Shown piece after piece: positions 1 to 11,113 of a DNA stretch of 64,000 nt. The position numbers and the translations under genes were made by a program. This stretch comes from Gaertneriomyces semiglobifer (taxonomy: Eukaryota; Chytridiomycota; Chytridiomycetes; Spizellomycetales; Spizellomycetaceae): contig JAHLKF010000003.1 in assembly GCA_025558075.1 (NCBI GenBank), forward strand, positions 1,240,001 through 1,304,000, in the 5' to 3' direction. Numbering within the stretch: position 1 is the first letter of the stretch; each line of letters starts with the position of its first letter. The notes below the pieces were generated by a model. It was given only the letters and a program-made list of their open reading frames with translations. It did not search any database and had not been told where the DNA came from.

Positions 1-53
1 TGATCTTTCTAAAATGTTTTCCTGTTCCGCCTCTGGCCTCAGTCTATACATGA

Positions 54-547
<494 letters not shown>

Positions 548-1769
548 GTAATGACAGCTACTATCGAAAACTTTGAAACTCAATAGATATGGGCTTGGGC
601 AGGCACGGACTGGGCATGGTGGGGTTGATGGTGTTTACAATACGGTTTCTCGCAAGATAACGTGCCAAATACCGGTTCGCAGAGGCGGCAAAGAAATATG
701 TGATCCTTGAACCTCTTGTCATTATTGTCTTGCCTACCCTCCCTTGACGGTGATTTTGACTCTCGGAAACGTCCGGCATTCCAATACGTACATGACCCAT
801 TCTTCAGGTTCCTCTCTATGTATTATATCGCTGGCCCCTCCAATATAGATAAAGTCTAGCACAATGAACATAAATCCAAGTCCGTCGATCATTGGTAATA
901 CTTTGTGCCTGGGAAAAGTCAAAAAGTGGCGCGACTATTCGAACGAGTCTACAATGCGATCGACATTGGACATTGAGGAAAATTGTTGACTGTGTTGCAT
1001 GATTTACCAGCGTTAGAGAACGGAGACACATGGGGATGTGCAAATCATAATGGTGACGTTAACCTTGATTGTAGTATTGGACAATTGATGCAAAACGGGG
1101 ATTGGCTGGAAATACGAAGGGTGAAGCGACTGTCGTTAGATGACTTCTAGTTTCTCAAATACAGTTGATAATGGAGCTACTTTGCTTCTTTAGCCTTACG
1201 TATACCAGCGTACAATTTTAAGGTTTAATCAAAAGTAGGCAGCGGGAACATTGGCTGGTATGCCATATATATTAACTCGCCCATAATGCTCCTTCACTAC
1301 GTCGGATCGTAATTTTCTCAGAGAAAAATTGTTGAAGAGCTACTTGTACAATCATACCAGATAGTTCCAAGCTTTAGAGGGTAACATGGGCTCTTATTCG
1401 GAAAAGTCGGAGGCGTCGTGCGGGCGCCGCCGGGTAAAGAAGGCACAATGCACATACAAGGGTCCCCCAAGCGTCGCTGTGTGTGCATGCCTGACCTAGA
1501 AAAAGAGCATGAAATATCTCTGTCATCGGCTTTCCACCCGTGTGATTGCTATCAGCACCACAGATTGAGCTGAAGACTGACGGCGGCTACTCGGGACGGT
1601 AGGGCTTTCGCTGAAACTCGGCATTCTCCAATTATCTAGCATTCCTGTTGAACTTCCAGCATTCCAAAAATCCTCGTTGTTGGTTTTTCCGCAGGTGGAG
1701 ACTAGAAGTGGGTGGTGTGGTGCAGCAGAGAGAACCTACTTGAAGACGTAGTTGTTGGTTGGTCACGTC
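548..1769. other. Intergenic, no supportable gene
   Basis: I see only short ORFs without family signatures and no repeats, tRNA-like boxes or transposon ends. Given the broken genes on both sides, this may be decayed coding sequence too far gone to recognise. Confidence 0.5.
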
Positions 1770-2244
1770 CGATCGAATCACGCATGTACAGACTTCTTCA
1801 TCCATTGTAAAACATCGAGATTGTCATGAAACTTGCACACTTGATCAATCTCTCTACGGGAATAGCCTGCTCGATCTTGTGTTTGTCAAAGGCTTCCTGC
1901 AACGCCTTGAAGTTTTGTACATATCCGTACTCGTGCTTGGCGTCAAACTTGACTTTGTCAACGGAACCTGTGTAATGCCAGGTAGGCGAGAGAACTGTGA
2001 TGTGCAAAGCTTGCAGAATGAATCCCCGATTTGTCATTCCCATCGCGCGGTTCGGAACCAGTATGCAATACACTGTGCCATATTGTTGTGATCACCGGTT
2101 CCATCCCTTGCAAAAATCCAGCACTTGCACAATGCGCGATAACAGGCCTCCAATATTTTCACAAACGGTGAGCGTACGTACATCACGGAAACTACTGTCC
2201 ATGATCTGACAATTTGCAGCCCCGGTCCCGCACTGCTCCACTTT
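1770..2244 (-). pseudogene. Decayed copy of EB1/BIM1-type microtubule plus-end binding protein
   Basis: Two pieces of the EB1 calponin-homology domain are readable on the minus strand. Exon-like block 2244-2178 gives KVEQCGTGAANCQIMDS and ends at a GTACGC donor. Block 1967 downward starts after a CAG acceptor and gives VDKVKFDAKHEYGYVQNF and then HKIEQAIPVERLIKC. Two inserted bases (1835-1836) then shift the frame; the shifted frame still reads KFHDNLDVLQWMKK, the next EB1 segment, before a stop. Tyrosines conserved in the family (NYTK, AAYCQ) are asparagines here. The N-terminal start, the coiled coil and the C-terminal EB1 domain are absent. The intron is retained, so this is a degraded genomic duplicate. 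An intact EB1 gene is expected elsewhere. Confidence 0.8.
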
Positions 2245-2300
2245 GTTATTACCCGTGTGAGACTTTTTGAAATCCAAAACCAGAACCAAATGGGAGAACC

Positions 2301-2873
2301 TCATCGTTGTAGCGCGTGGGAAAGGAGATTGAAAGTGTGGCGGTGGATGGGTATCGAACTGAAGTGCGAACCGAACACGTCGCTTCGCAGTTTCGGACAC
2401 GCGAAGCCATTCCACAGACACAACAAGTTGCTGATGGTACCCTTATTGCTATGGTGGGGAAGGATGTCACCTACGAAGACCCTTCGTTGAGTATCGCAAG
2501 CGGGACATGTGCTGAGCCGACTTGTAGTCATTTTATCGCAACATCCAATGCGATGTTCCCACTTCAATTCGTGAAGGAAGTAATCGATGATATTGTTCGT
2601 GGCTTGGAGACAGGCATTGTTGAGTATGATGCCGTCAAACGCCAAGATATCCTCGCAGTTGGTGGGCTCTTCCTCATCGAATGTGATAAACCCATGGCAA
2701 ACGAGCTTGGCGCAGTCGTCTATGTCAAGGCCGGCAAGCGCTTTTGCAGGTTCTGCAAAGTGAAACGCGTGAGCGCCAAAAAGGCAGACCGCGACAACGA
2801 GACGATAGCAGCCGTATTCTGCAAAAGCGATTTGCCAAGGCCGCAAATCCACGCAGCAAGTCAAACGGTGCAT
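2301..2873 (-). pseudogene. Possible relic of an ankyrin-repeat protein
   Basis: A 190-codon minus-strand frame has stretches that resemble ankyrin units, for example AEYGCYRLVVAVCLFGAHA and NNACLQATNNIIDYFLHE, comparable to repeats in the F-box/ankyrin gene at 27.2-28.9 kb. The rest fits no family, there is no clear start, and an equally long open frame (2316-2876) lies on the opposite strand. It may be a third decayed gene in this block or chance. Confidence 0.25.
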
Positions 2874-3407
2874 TGATCAAGATGCGTACTCGAACCGGTG
2901 TCGTTTGCAATTACACCGCCCTTTCATTCAGCAGAATCCACGCTGCACCAAGCAGGATGTTCAAATGCACATCGACAGTGAGACGTCTGTTGAGAGACAT
3001 GTGATCAATCCTGTGTTTCCCCTCAACTACGGCTTTGACGGACATCAGCACATCTCTGTGGAGATCCTTCAACGGTGTCGCTGGGTCTTGTCGAATACCT
3101 GATGAATGATTCTACGCTTTGTTAAAAGTGTTTGCGTCTTTCCGCGCGCGACTCGCGGAGGCGTCTTCGCTTTGAACTCTTCGCAACGACTGTTGAACAC
3201 TCAACGCTTCTAACCCCACTTGGTTCAACGGACGACCATTCACTTATTATATAGAGGCATTCTTCTTTGCCAACTCACGCTGCATGGGAACTCATTGTTA
3301 ACGAGTGGTCACTCGCTGTTTTAGAGTCGGCTGTAGCAAGTTATTTATTCTTATCATTCTTGGCATTTTCCCTAGAACCTTCATACATAAACCACATTGA
3401 AAGAGGC
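2874..3407. other. 5' flank of the AVT3-type transporter gene
   Basis: No convincing ORF. Contains AT-rich stretches such as ttattatatag near 3243-3253 that could serve the promoter of the downstream gene. An open frame continues upstream of the chosen start (from 3267) but reads as hydrophobic sequence unlike the transporter N-terminus. Confidence 0.4.
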
Positions 3408-5900
3408 ATGACGTCGCAGGTGGAAGATACTTCGAATCCTGCTGCTACCACCACTGAATCGGTCGTAACGGGTAATGATGACTCCGTTACCACTGGCGAC
3501 GGGTCTTTTAAGCTTATTGCACCTGACGAGGGTCAGCCTTCAAGCCCGTTCACTCAGAGGCGGAGTCTGTTAGGAGAGAGCTTGAAGAACAGGAATCAGA
3601 TTGACAGAGCTAAGCGAAATACAAACTACGGGTCATTCCAGTCGACGCAGTATGTTACACCTGTGGGTATTTGACTTTGTAATCACGCTACCACCATGTG
3701 GTTTGTGGGGTTGATAGCTAATCATATTGACTTCGACAGGCCCTGCCACCGCCAGGTTCCTATTCTCCTGACAGACTCGGCCAATCTCCTGCGCTGTCAC
3801 GGTCGATTCCAAAATCCCTCAGTGGCCGTGTGGAGAACCCTGGAGGGTCCCTTGGCGTTTCCAACTCGAGTGCAACCGGTGCACCATTTCGCGTTCGTAA
3901 CAGGCTTTCGGTCGGCAATTTAGGCTCCTTCCAACAACAACAGCCTTTTGGGACGCCGGGTTCGTTCGCCTCCAGTCCGCTTCGAAGCGGTCGGAACTCT
4001 ATGGCAAGTGGTCGTAATTCTCCCGCACCACATGGCGGCAGTGACACTGGCGCGGACTTGAGACACGAGAATGTTGCAAAACTTGTTGCAGAGCACCTCG
4101 TTCAACCAGTTGAGGGAGAAACGACCGGAAGGTCTCCGCACTCTTTTGTCGGCTCTGTGTCTCACGGGTTGCTCGGAGGTTCGTATTGTTGGCGCTGATT
4201 GACACTACTGATAGGTCATCAACTTACATGTTCACCTTTTGCAGGCGAAGTTACCCGTGATATCTATCATTGGCAAGAAAAGCAGGAGGCTATCTCATCA
4301 CACCGACGACGTAACTCGGAACCCGATATTCGATCGGTTGCTGGTGATGCTGACAACTTGGATGAAGCCCCGCTGCGGGCATCCGACTTGCGTGAGCCAG
4401 GTGTTTTCCGGCGTCATTTCCTCCTGCATCAAGCGGCTCGGGAGGGCAAAGCACTACCAAACGCGCTCACACGCAGTTTCTTGGATTTCCTTGCGCTATA
4501 TGGATCTTATGGTGGAGATGTATTTCCAGAAGATGATGACGAGTACGATGAAGGTGATGAAGAAGATGGAGAGTTTCAACCGCTCATTAGACCAAGGGCG
4601 CCATCGCGCACTCCTTCAGTGCAATCAGTTCACGGAACTTCTGCCAAAAAGGCGTTTTTCATGGTTTTGAAAGCCTTTGTCGGCACCGGTGTTCTCTTCC
4701 TTCCAAAAGCTTTTGCAAATGGTGGAATGTTGTTCTCCACGGTCACATTAGTCATAATCGGCTACCTCACATTACATTGTATGCTGCTGCTTGTGGAGCT
4801 TAACCGGACCCTCGGAGGTTCGTTTGGTGATATCGGAGATTACCTTTATGGCAGCAAGATGCGACAGCTCGTCCTCGGCTCCATTGCTTTATCGCAGGTA
4901 TTTCGATCATCCAGAATGGTCTTTTAGTTCTTACTTACATTCCTGTTCCGTCTAGGCTGGGTTCTGTTGCGCATATTACATCTTTGTCGCTCAGAATTTA
5001 CGCGATTTTGTCATGGTGGCCTCGGACTGCAAATGGATTTTGCCGGACTGGGTCTTCCTCTTGATTCAACTAGTTGTCTATGCTCCTCTCTCCTGGGTCC
5101 GGCGCATCAAGCATTTCTCTATAACATCCCTGATAGCGGATGTTTTCATCCTGCTCGGCCTTGCGTATATTTTATACTACGACATCTTCACTGTTTCTAC
5201 CCGCGGTCCGGCGACCGACATGGTGTGGTTCAACAGTCAGTCGTTTCCGCTGTTTGTCGGAACGGCCATGTTTGCGTTCGAGGGCATCTGCCTAATTTTG
5301 CCTATTGGCGAGTCTATGAAACGACCTGACCGGTTTCCGGCCGTCTTGGGATTCAGTACTATCATTATCGGAATCATATTTATCTCTGTCGGAGGCATGG
5401 GCTACCTCACTTTCGGTAGCAAGGTGGAAACGATTGTATTCTTGAACTTGCCGACAGGGGTGCATACCCAAGCACTGCAGTTCTTTTACGCCATCGCAAT
5501 TATGCTTTCGTTTCCTCTAACGGTTTATCCGTCAATCCGCATCACCGAGCACGGAATTTTTGGGCTTGCTGACGGGAAACACTCCCAACTCGTCAAGTGG
5601 CAGAAGAACATGTACCGTCTATGCCTCGTATCCTGCTTGGCAGGTGTTGCGTGGTTGGGTCGTCGCCAGCTGGAGCGCGTGGTCAGCCTTGTGGGTTGCT
5701 TTGCCTGCATCCCTCTCAGCTTCATTTACCCCAGTCTTTTCCACTCCCACATTGCTACAAAGCGGTGGGTACGATTGAAGGATATGGCGCTTGTTGTGTT
5801 TGGTATCTGCGCAATGGTTTACACGACATGGATTACATTGGAGCAATGGGCGACTGGCGAACCGGACGTGCCAATTGACCGATGCCACGCATCGCCGTGA
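3408..5900 (+). CDS. Vacuolar amino acid transporter, AVT3/AVT4 type (AAAP family)
   Basis: Four exons: 3408-3662, 3740-4178, 4245-4897, 4956-5900; 763 residues. The first about 360 residues are a serine/glycine/proline-rich cytosolic domain with an acidic cluster (EDDDEYDEGDEEDGE) just before the membrane part. The transporter core begins at KKAFFMVLKAFVGTGVLFLP, the signature of the SLC36/AVT3 group, followed by multiple hydrophobic helices including FVGTAMFAFEGI and GMGYLTFGS. Yeast AVT3/AVT4 export amino acids from the vacuole, and the long soluble N-terminus is typical of that branch. Start chosen as the first ATG that gives a hydrophilic N-terminus; reading further upstream adds an unrelated hydrophobic segment. 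The substrate cannot be read from sequence. Confidence 0.92.
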
Positions 5901-6115
5901 TGTATGGAATTTTTGGAGGGAGGGTGAAGGCACCAATGGACGTTGTTGTTAAGCACACAGGTAGTTAAGGAGTCGACACTATGTCTTTTATGTAGTCAAT
6001 AGAGCAGTATGGATATCAGGTATATCGGTCTTGCTTGGTGCGCGCAGGTTACAGTGAATTGTGTTCCGTCAATGAGAGCAATTCAAAAGCCCACCACGTT
6101 CTCATGAAGTGGACG

Positions 6116-7055
6116 TTATGAGGATGCACTGCGTGAATCGCTAGGCTTCAGAGCTGATGGTGGTGCAAGCATCACAGCCCTGAGTAAGTCTTCCGGGCAC
6201 GGTGCAGAAGCTTCAGCGACAACCTCGATCCCGAGTTCTCGCATATGACGAGTTGTTGTTTGTCCAATGCTGGCACAGCGTGCAGTGGACCACCAATCTC
6301 GAGTTCGAAGCACGGGGTATACCATATCAACCCCGGAAGGACTGAAAAAGATCACCCAAAGTTCTGTTCCGTGCATCAACATGCTTTGTGATATAGTTAT
6401 ATCCAGTGAATCCACGGTTTTGGCAAGATGCTGGGCAGGTCTTGTATGGTAGGCCTCCAGTTGAACATATGGTACTTCATTTGCTTTTAGAAAACCAGGC
6501 AGGACATCTCTTGCCTTATCACCCGCGAGAAACAAAATTGGTCGCCGATCTCCTCGCTTTTGCCATTGTGCTGTAATGTACGGACCGAGCACCTCTGCAT
6601 TGCCAGTATGTTCGCCCAGAGGTAAAAAACCAGCTTCTCGTGCTGCCATGGCAGTCCCTTTGCCTACAACAAAAAACAGCTTCTCCCTCCAGGCACTACC
6701 GGCGTGTGTGGCGAATTCTGCGTTAATGACGAGCAAGGAAGGTAATTAGCGGATAGCACCATGTACAATAAATATGTATCGACGTACCATGACAGCTTTC
6801 TGAGGCATTTCTCCATGCTATCATCAGCGTATCCACAGCTCTTCTGCTGGTGATCAGGATACCACCATATGCTTGCTCTTTTCCCAGTAAGATCTGGGTG
6901 AGCTCGTTCAAATTCGAGACCTCATGCTCTAATATTTGAAGAAAAACGCAGTCGTACCCAGCACGACTGAACGCTTCTTCGTAGCGATCTCCCTGACTGT
7001 CTTCATCATCCACACTTTTGCCGCGACAAAAAAGCACCCGTTGTTGACGGCTCAT
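6116..7055 (-). CDS. HEM4: Uroporphyrinogen-III synthase
   Basis: Two exons: 7055-6788 and 6717-6116; 289 residues, a normal length for the family. It cyclises hydroxymethylbilane to uroporphyrinogen III, the fourth step of heme synthesis, in the cytosol. Family-like segments are GGILITSRRAVD near the N-terminus, FFVVGKGTA in the middle, and WVIFFSPSGVDMVYP with the later SIGQTTTRHMRELG region. The enzyme has no cofactor and few invariant residues, so the call rests on the order of these segments and on length. The C-terminus is serine-rich. It runs convergently with the transporter gene, 215 bp apart. Confidence 0.88.
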
Positions 7056-7983
7056 TTTAGACTGGGCTCTTTGGGTCTTGCTTCACGCGGAAATTCCAGT
7101 TGCCATTTGGTCAGTTAGAGGTATTCACTTACAAGGAGGGTGGGTGGAACGAAGTAACAGAGTCATCTTTATAGAATCCGATGATTGAGTTGCATGCCAA
7201 GTGACGGAGCGGTAGCCCAAACCATCAGAGCAACATTTCATAACACTTGCATTTTTGACGAAGAATGACAACTTCGCCTGAATGATACGATATCACCGTC
7301 CTGTTGCTCATACTGCCATTACATTGTAGGATTGTGCAGAGGTTTGCAAGGAGTCAATCAAGCCGCAACTTCCCGTCAACCAGGTAATGTCTACAGTGGC
7401 TACACTTTCTTAGTGGCCTTCATGTCTGTGCACCGCCGAGAGAGCTATCTGGTTGCCACGCCCTATGCAGATGTCAGTCATCGACGTCGAAGTGCCGCTG
7501 GGCATGCGCTTCCAACCATCATGCGTACTCGTCCTCTCGTGTTGATACCCACTGATAGTCCGAAGTTGGTGGACCATTTCTCTGTTCTGGGCTTTATCCC
7601 CATCAGATCCTTTATGCCTTTGGACAAGTCGTTCATGCACAGGTTGGCAATCTTTACCTCCCTCGCCTTAACAGCGTTAACGCGGAGTGTGCTCAATGCA
7701 TAAAGGGTTGCTGCATAGCAGCAGATAAATCTGCTGGTTAAAAAGGGAGAGTGCAAACAGAGAGTCCGACGTTTGACTGACGAGACCCCCGAAGAATAGC
7801 GCCAAGAGCGCCATCTTCATTGCCCAATACGATTATTGCAGCTACTAACTGCAGCCATATGCTGTATCGCATCTGCGTTCAAGAGTTACAGATCCCACTC
7901 GACGCGTTAGATATAGACGTCTGCATCTCGATCACTGTCGAGAAAACTTACGCTGCGCACCATTGCCCACTCCGTTACTCCTC
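7056..7983. other. Intergenic between HEM4 and pyridoxal kinase
   Basis: About 930 bp between divergent genes. Overlapping frames of 76-123 codons exist on both strands (7332-7756) but match no family and have no splice-supported structure. It should contain both promoters. Confidence 0.45.
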
Positions 7984-9295
7984 ATGCCACTAAAAGGCAG
8001 AATCCTTTCCGTTCAGTCCCATGTCGTGTTCGGTTATGTCGGTAAAATCGAGTGTGTGGCTGGCGTCTTCGGCCCTTCAACTCTCTTAACCATGGTCGCC
8101 CACAGGACACAAAGCAGCAACCTTTCCGCTGCAGCTCCTAGGTTATGATGTGGATCCGATAAACACTGTGCATTTTAGCAATCATACTGGTACGAGGAAG
8201 GATAGCTCTTTACCGTCCCAGTAACTAACCCGCCACTTTCGGGTGCTTGGTGTCGGTTTCAGGATATGATGTGTTCGCCGGTGAGCGATTGAAAGCAGAA
8301 GAACTGGAGAACATTCTAAAAGGATTAGAAAGGAATGGGATGCTGAAGGTGTGCACTGCTGGTTTCGTAAGCTCTTCACGGCCATCTCATATACGACCTC
8401 TGGCAGACATACACGCATCTACTTGCGGGCTACGTCGGTCGAGCATCAACGCTGGAGGCCGTCAAAAGCTACGCCAAGAAGTTGAAGACAGAGAACGATG
8501 GGTTTACCTTTGGTGAGTTTTTGGGCCGATCGGTAACCAAGAAAGCGTCTCTGGCTGAATGTTCAACGGCGATAGTACTCGATCCAGTGATAGGGGACGA
8601 TGGCCAGATGTACGTCTCTTCGGACGTTATACCTGTGTACCGCGAGATGTGCTCTATTGCTGATGTTGTGACGCCAAACGGATTCGAGGCAGGGTAAAGC
8701 TAAATGAATTCTTGCGTCTGAGCAATGGTTAGCCAGTTGATGAACGCCATGTAACAGGGTCCTGGCGGACGTAGAGATAGACTCCACCGCCACCGCTCTT
8801 CAAGCAGCAGATAAGATTCATTCGTACGGCTGTCCAACTGTCATTATCACCTCTGCAAAGCTGTTCGACCGCCAATCCGCATCCGACACAACCGGCTCTG
8901 ATGATTCAGTTGACGTGTCTACTCTTCACCTTGTAACGTCTCATAGATATTCATCCGGACGCACAGCGCGATTCGTGATCCCCTTCCCGGCCTTACCAGG
9001 CGAGTTTACCGGAACCGGAGATCTTTTCGCTGCCCTTGTTCTTGCACGCTTAACAGGCGCCCTTCGTGCACCTGAATCAGCCCAGTTGGAGTTGTTGAAG
9101 AAAGGATGCGAAGAAGCGGTCGCCTCAATGCAAGGCGTGCTCCAAGAAAGTATGAAGCAGTTTGAGGAACGAAAACAAGGGCGTAATCTGATTGAAGGGA
9201 CCCCAAACTACTTAGCGTGCCATGAGCTCTGTATCATTGAAGGTCGGAAGTGGATCGAAAACCCGTCGGCCAACCTGAAAGCTGAGGACATTTGA
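7984..9295 (+). CDS. Pyridoxal kinase
   Basis: Six exons: 7984-8041, 8106-8189, 8263-8366, 8407-8512, 8576-8693, 8758-9295; 335 residues. It phosphorylates pyridoxal, pyridoxine and pyridoxamine with ATP (vitamin B6 salvage). The N-terminus [15 protein letters not shown] and following [18 protein letters not shown] are the pyridoxal kinase signature, [13 protein letters not shown] and [11 protein letters not shown] form the middle, and the ribokinase-superfamily catalytic motif GTGD lies at residues 242-245 ([16 protein letters not shown]). The third intron is only 40 nt. A small acidic insertion (TTGSDDSVD) sits before the C-terminal domain. Yeast relative: BUD16. Confidence 0.93.
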
Positions 9296-9702
9296 GTTCA
9301 TCCTACACTTACAGAGACTACCATTGCTTATTAGTCAGTTTGAATGACGGTAGACATCGCGTAGGACTAGGTTGATGAAAGTTGTGGACGCGTAATAGCT
9401 ATTTGTCAGCTAGGTGATCATTGCAAACATTGCAGGCAAAACCCTGTCTGCACCCACAGCATTGAGTTGCAATGCGCTTGTACTTCATCCGCCAAAATAT
9501 AAACTTACCACGGTCTGCTGCGACGTGTTGACAGTAGTTCCGTGCTGAGGACATTCGCGCAGGTGGCACAGTTTTCGTATCACGCAGGTTTCTTTTTGTC
9601 CTTTACGCACATAATTTTCCTCAACGGCGACTATAACCATCCAATACACGCATCACTGGACGACCCAACGACAGGATAACCCACCTGGAGACAAGCGTGG
9701 AA
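9296..9702. other. Intergenic between pyridoxal kinase and RPA43
   Basis: Holds the 3' end of the kinase gene and the promoter of the next gene on the same strand. No ORF or repeat of note. Confidence 0.4.
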
Positions 9703-11032
9703 ATGGTGGACATATCTGATGTGAAGGTGGTCAAGTCCGCCGTCAAAAACCCACAATTCAAGTCTATCGTCGCAAAGCAGTACATTCACCTCCCGCCGAG
9801 TTTCGTCGGCAATGAATCCCAAGGAATTGAAGAGCAGTTGAACAGGTTTCTGATGAGGTGGGTCGTTTTATGTCGATATTGCACTATGTAGAGTGTTCTC
9901 ACCCCCGAACTACACTCTGCAGGTACATCCCGGAAGTGGATGGCGTCGTGCTGGCATACTCAGATATCAAATATCTTGAACCAACCGGAAAGATTTTTTA
10001 TGATAGCCCGTTCTTTCACTTTCACATTCGTGTACGTTTCACGGTCTACTCACCAGACCTTAACTCCAACGTCGGTACGTTACCAGCCACATATGCGCTC
10101 ACGATGGACCTGATTTACTGAAAGGTGGTCGGCTTTAGTCGGTGTGGTAAACAAAGTATCGCCAGACCATATCGGTCTACTCGTACATGGCGTGTTCAAC
10201 GCCTCCATCCCCGCGGACAATATACGCCGAGGAGAGTTCACGTGGGATGAAGATACTGCGGGTTGGAGGCGAACAACAGGGGATGACGACGTGGTTGTCA
10301 AACCCGGAAGCATTTTGCGTTTTACCGTTGTAGAGTAAGTCTTCCTTGCATCGACACTCTTGCGCAGGTTTCCTAATGAGCATCGCTCTTAGCCTGATGA
10401 AAGCCAATGAAATGCTGACACTAACAGGATCATTGCTCGTCGACACGTCCACAACTGGGGTTTTGATAGCATCACACCTTCCACCACCGCCGCTACCCGC
10501 ATTGCACGTACAAGATAGTCTGGACGGGGCTGATATGGAAGGTATTGAAGTAAATGGAGCAATGGAAGGCATTGAAGTAAATGGGGCAATGGAAGAGCCT
10601 GCGGGGTTATCTGCCCTCGAAGATGTTCCCTCGCTGCCAGATTCACCAGTACCACGCCCACCTTCCACACCTTCGTCTGTGAAGCGTAAGCGAACTCAAG
10701 AAGATGAAGATGAAGCGGAAGTAGCAAAAGATGAAGTTGCTACACCGATAGCGGAAGAGTCAAGTTCTAAAAGAAAGCCTAAAACGAAAAAGCAGAAAGT
10801 GGAGACGTCAGAGCCTGTTGAAGAGGTGAAAACGGAACCAGGAAGCAGTCAGGCAAGCGACAGCCCAAAAAAGGAGAAGTCAAAGCAGAGGCAGACCAGA
10901 GGCCTTCGAAAAGGGCGCTCAGGTGAACCTGACGAGGGAGTGTCAGAAGCAACGCCACAGAAAGACCGGAAGAAGGAGAAAAGGAAATCTGCAGTCAAAG
11001 CCGAACTAGAAGTGAAGCTAGAAAGCTCATGA
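9703..11032 (+). CDS. RPA43: DNA-directed RNA polymerase I subunit RPA43
   Basis: Four exons: 9703-9857, 9923-10074, 10139-10334, 10393-11032; 380 residues. RPA43 pairs with RPA14-type subunits to form the Pol I stalk that contacts Rrn3 at rDNA promoters. The N-terminal half carries the family pattern: YIHLPPSFVG, LNRFLMRYIPEVDGVVLAYS, SPFFHFHIRVRF, then the OB-fold HIGLLVHGVFNASIP. The third acceptor was placed at 10392 because only that choice keeps the frame through NEMLTLTGSLL. The C-terminal 170 residues are lysine- and glutamate-rich with nuclear-localisation-like clusters. A 27-bp unit encoding MEGIEVNGA is duplicated in tandem near 10535-10588. Confidence 0.85.
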
Positions 11033-11113
11033 TTATGATGTATCGATAGATGGGACGGACCACAAATCTATAAACCTATTTATCCCATACTTTCGTGTTG
11101 GCGCATCCATCCT

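Noticed and set aside
2316..2876. 186-codon plus-strand frame
   Set aside because: It overlaps an equally long minus-strand frame, has no recognisable family, and lies in a block of decayed genes.
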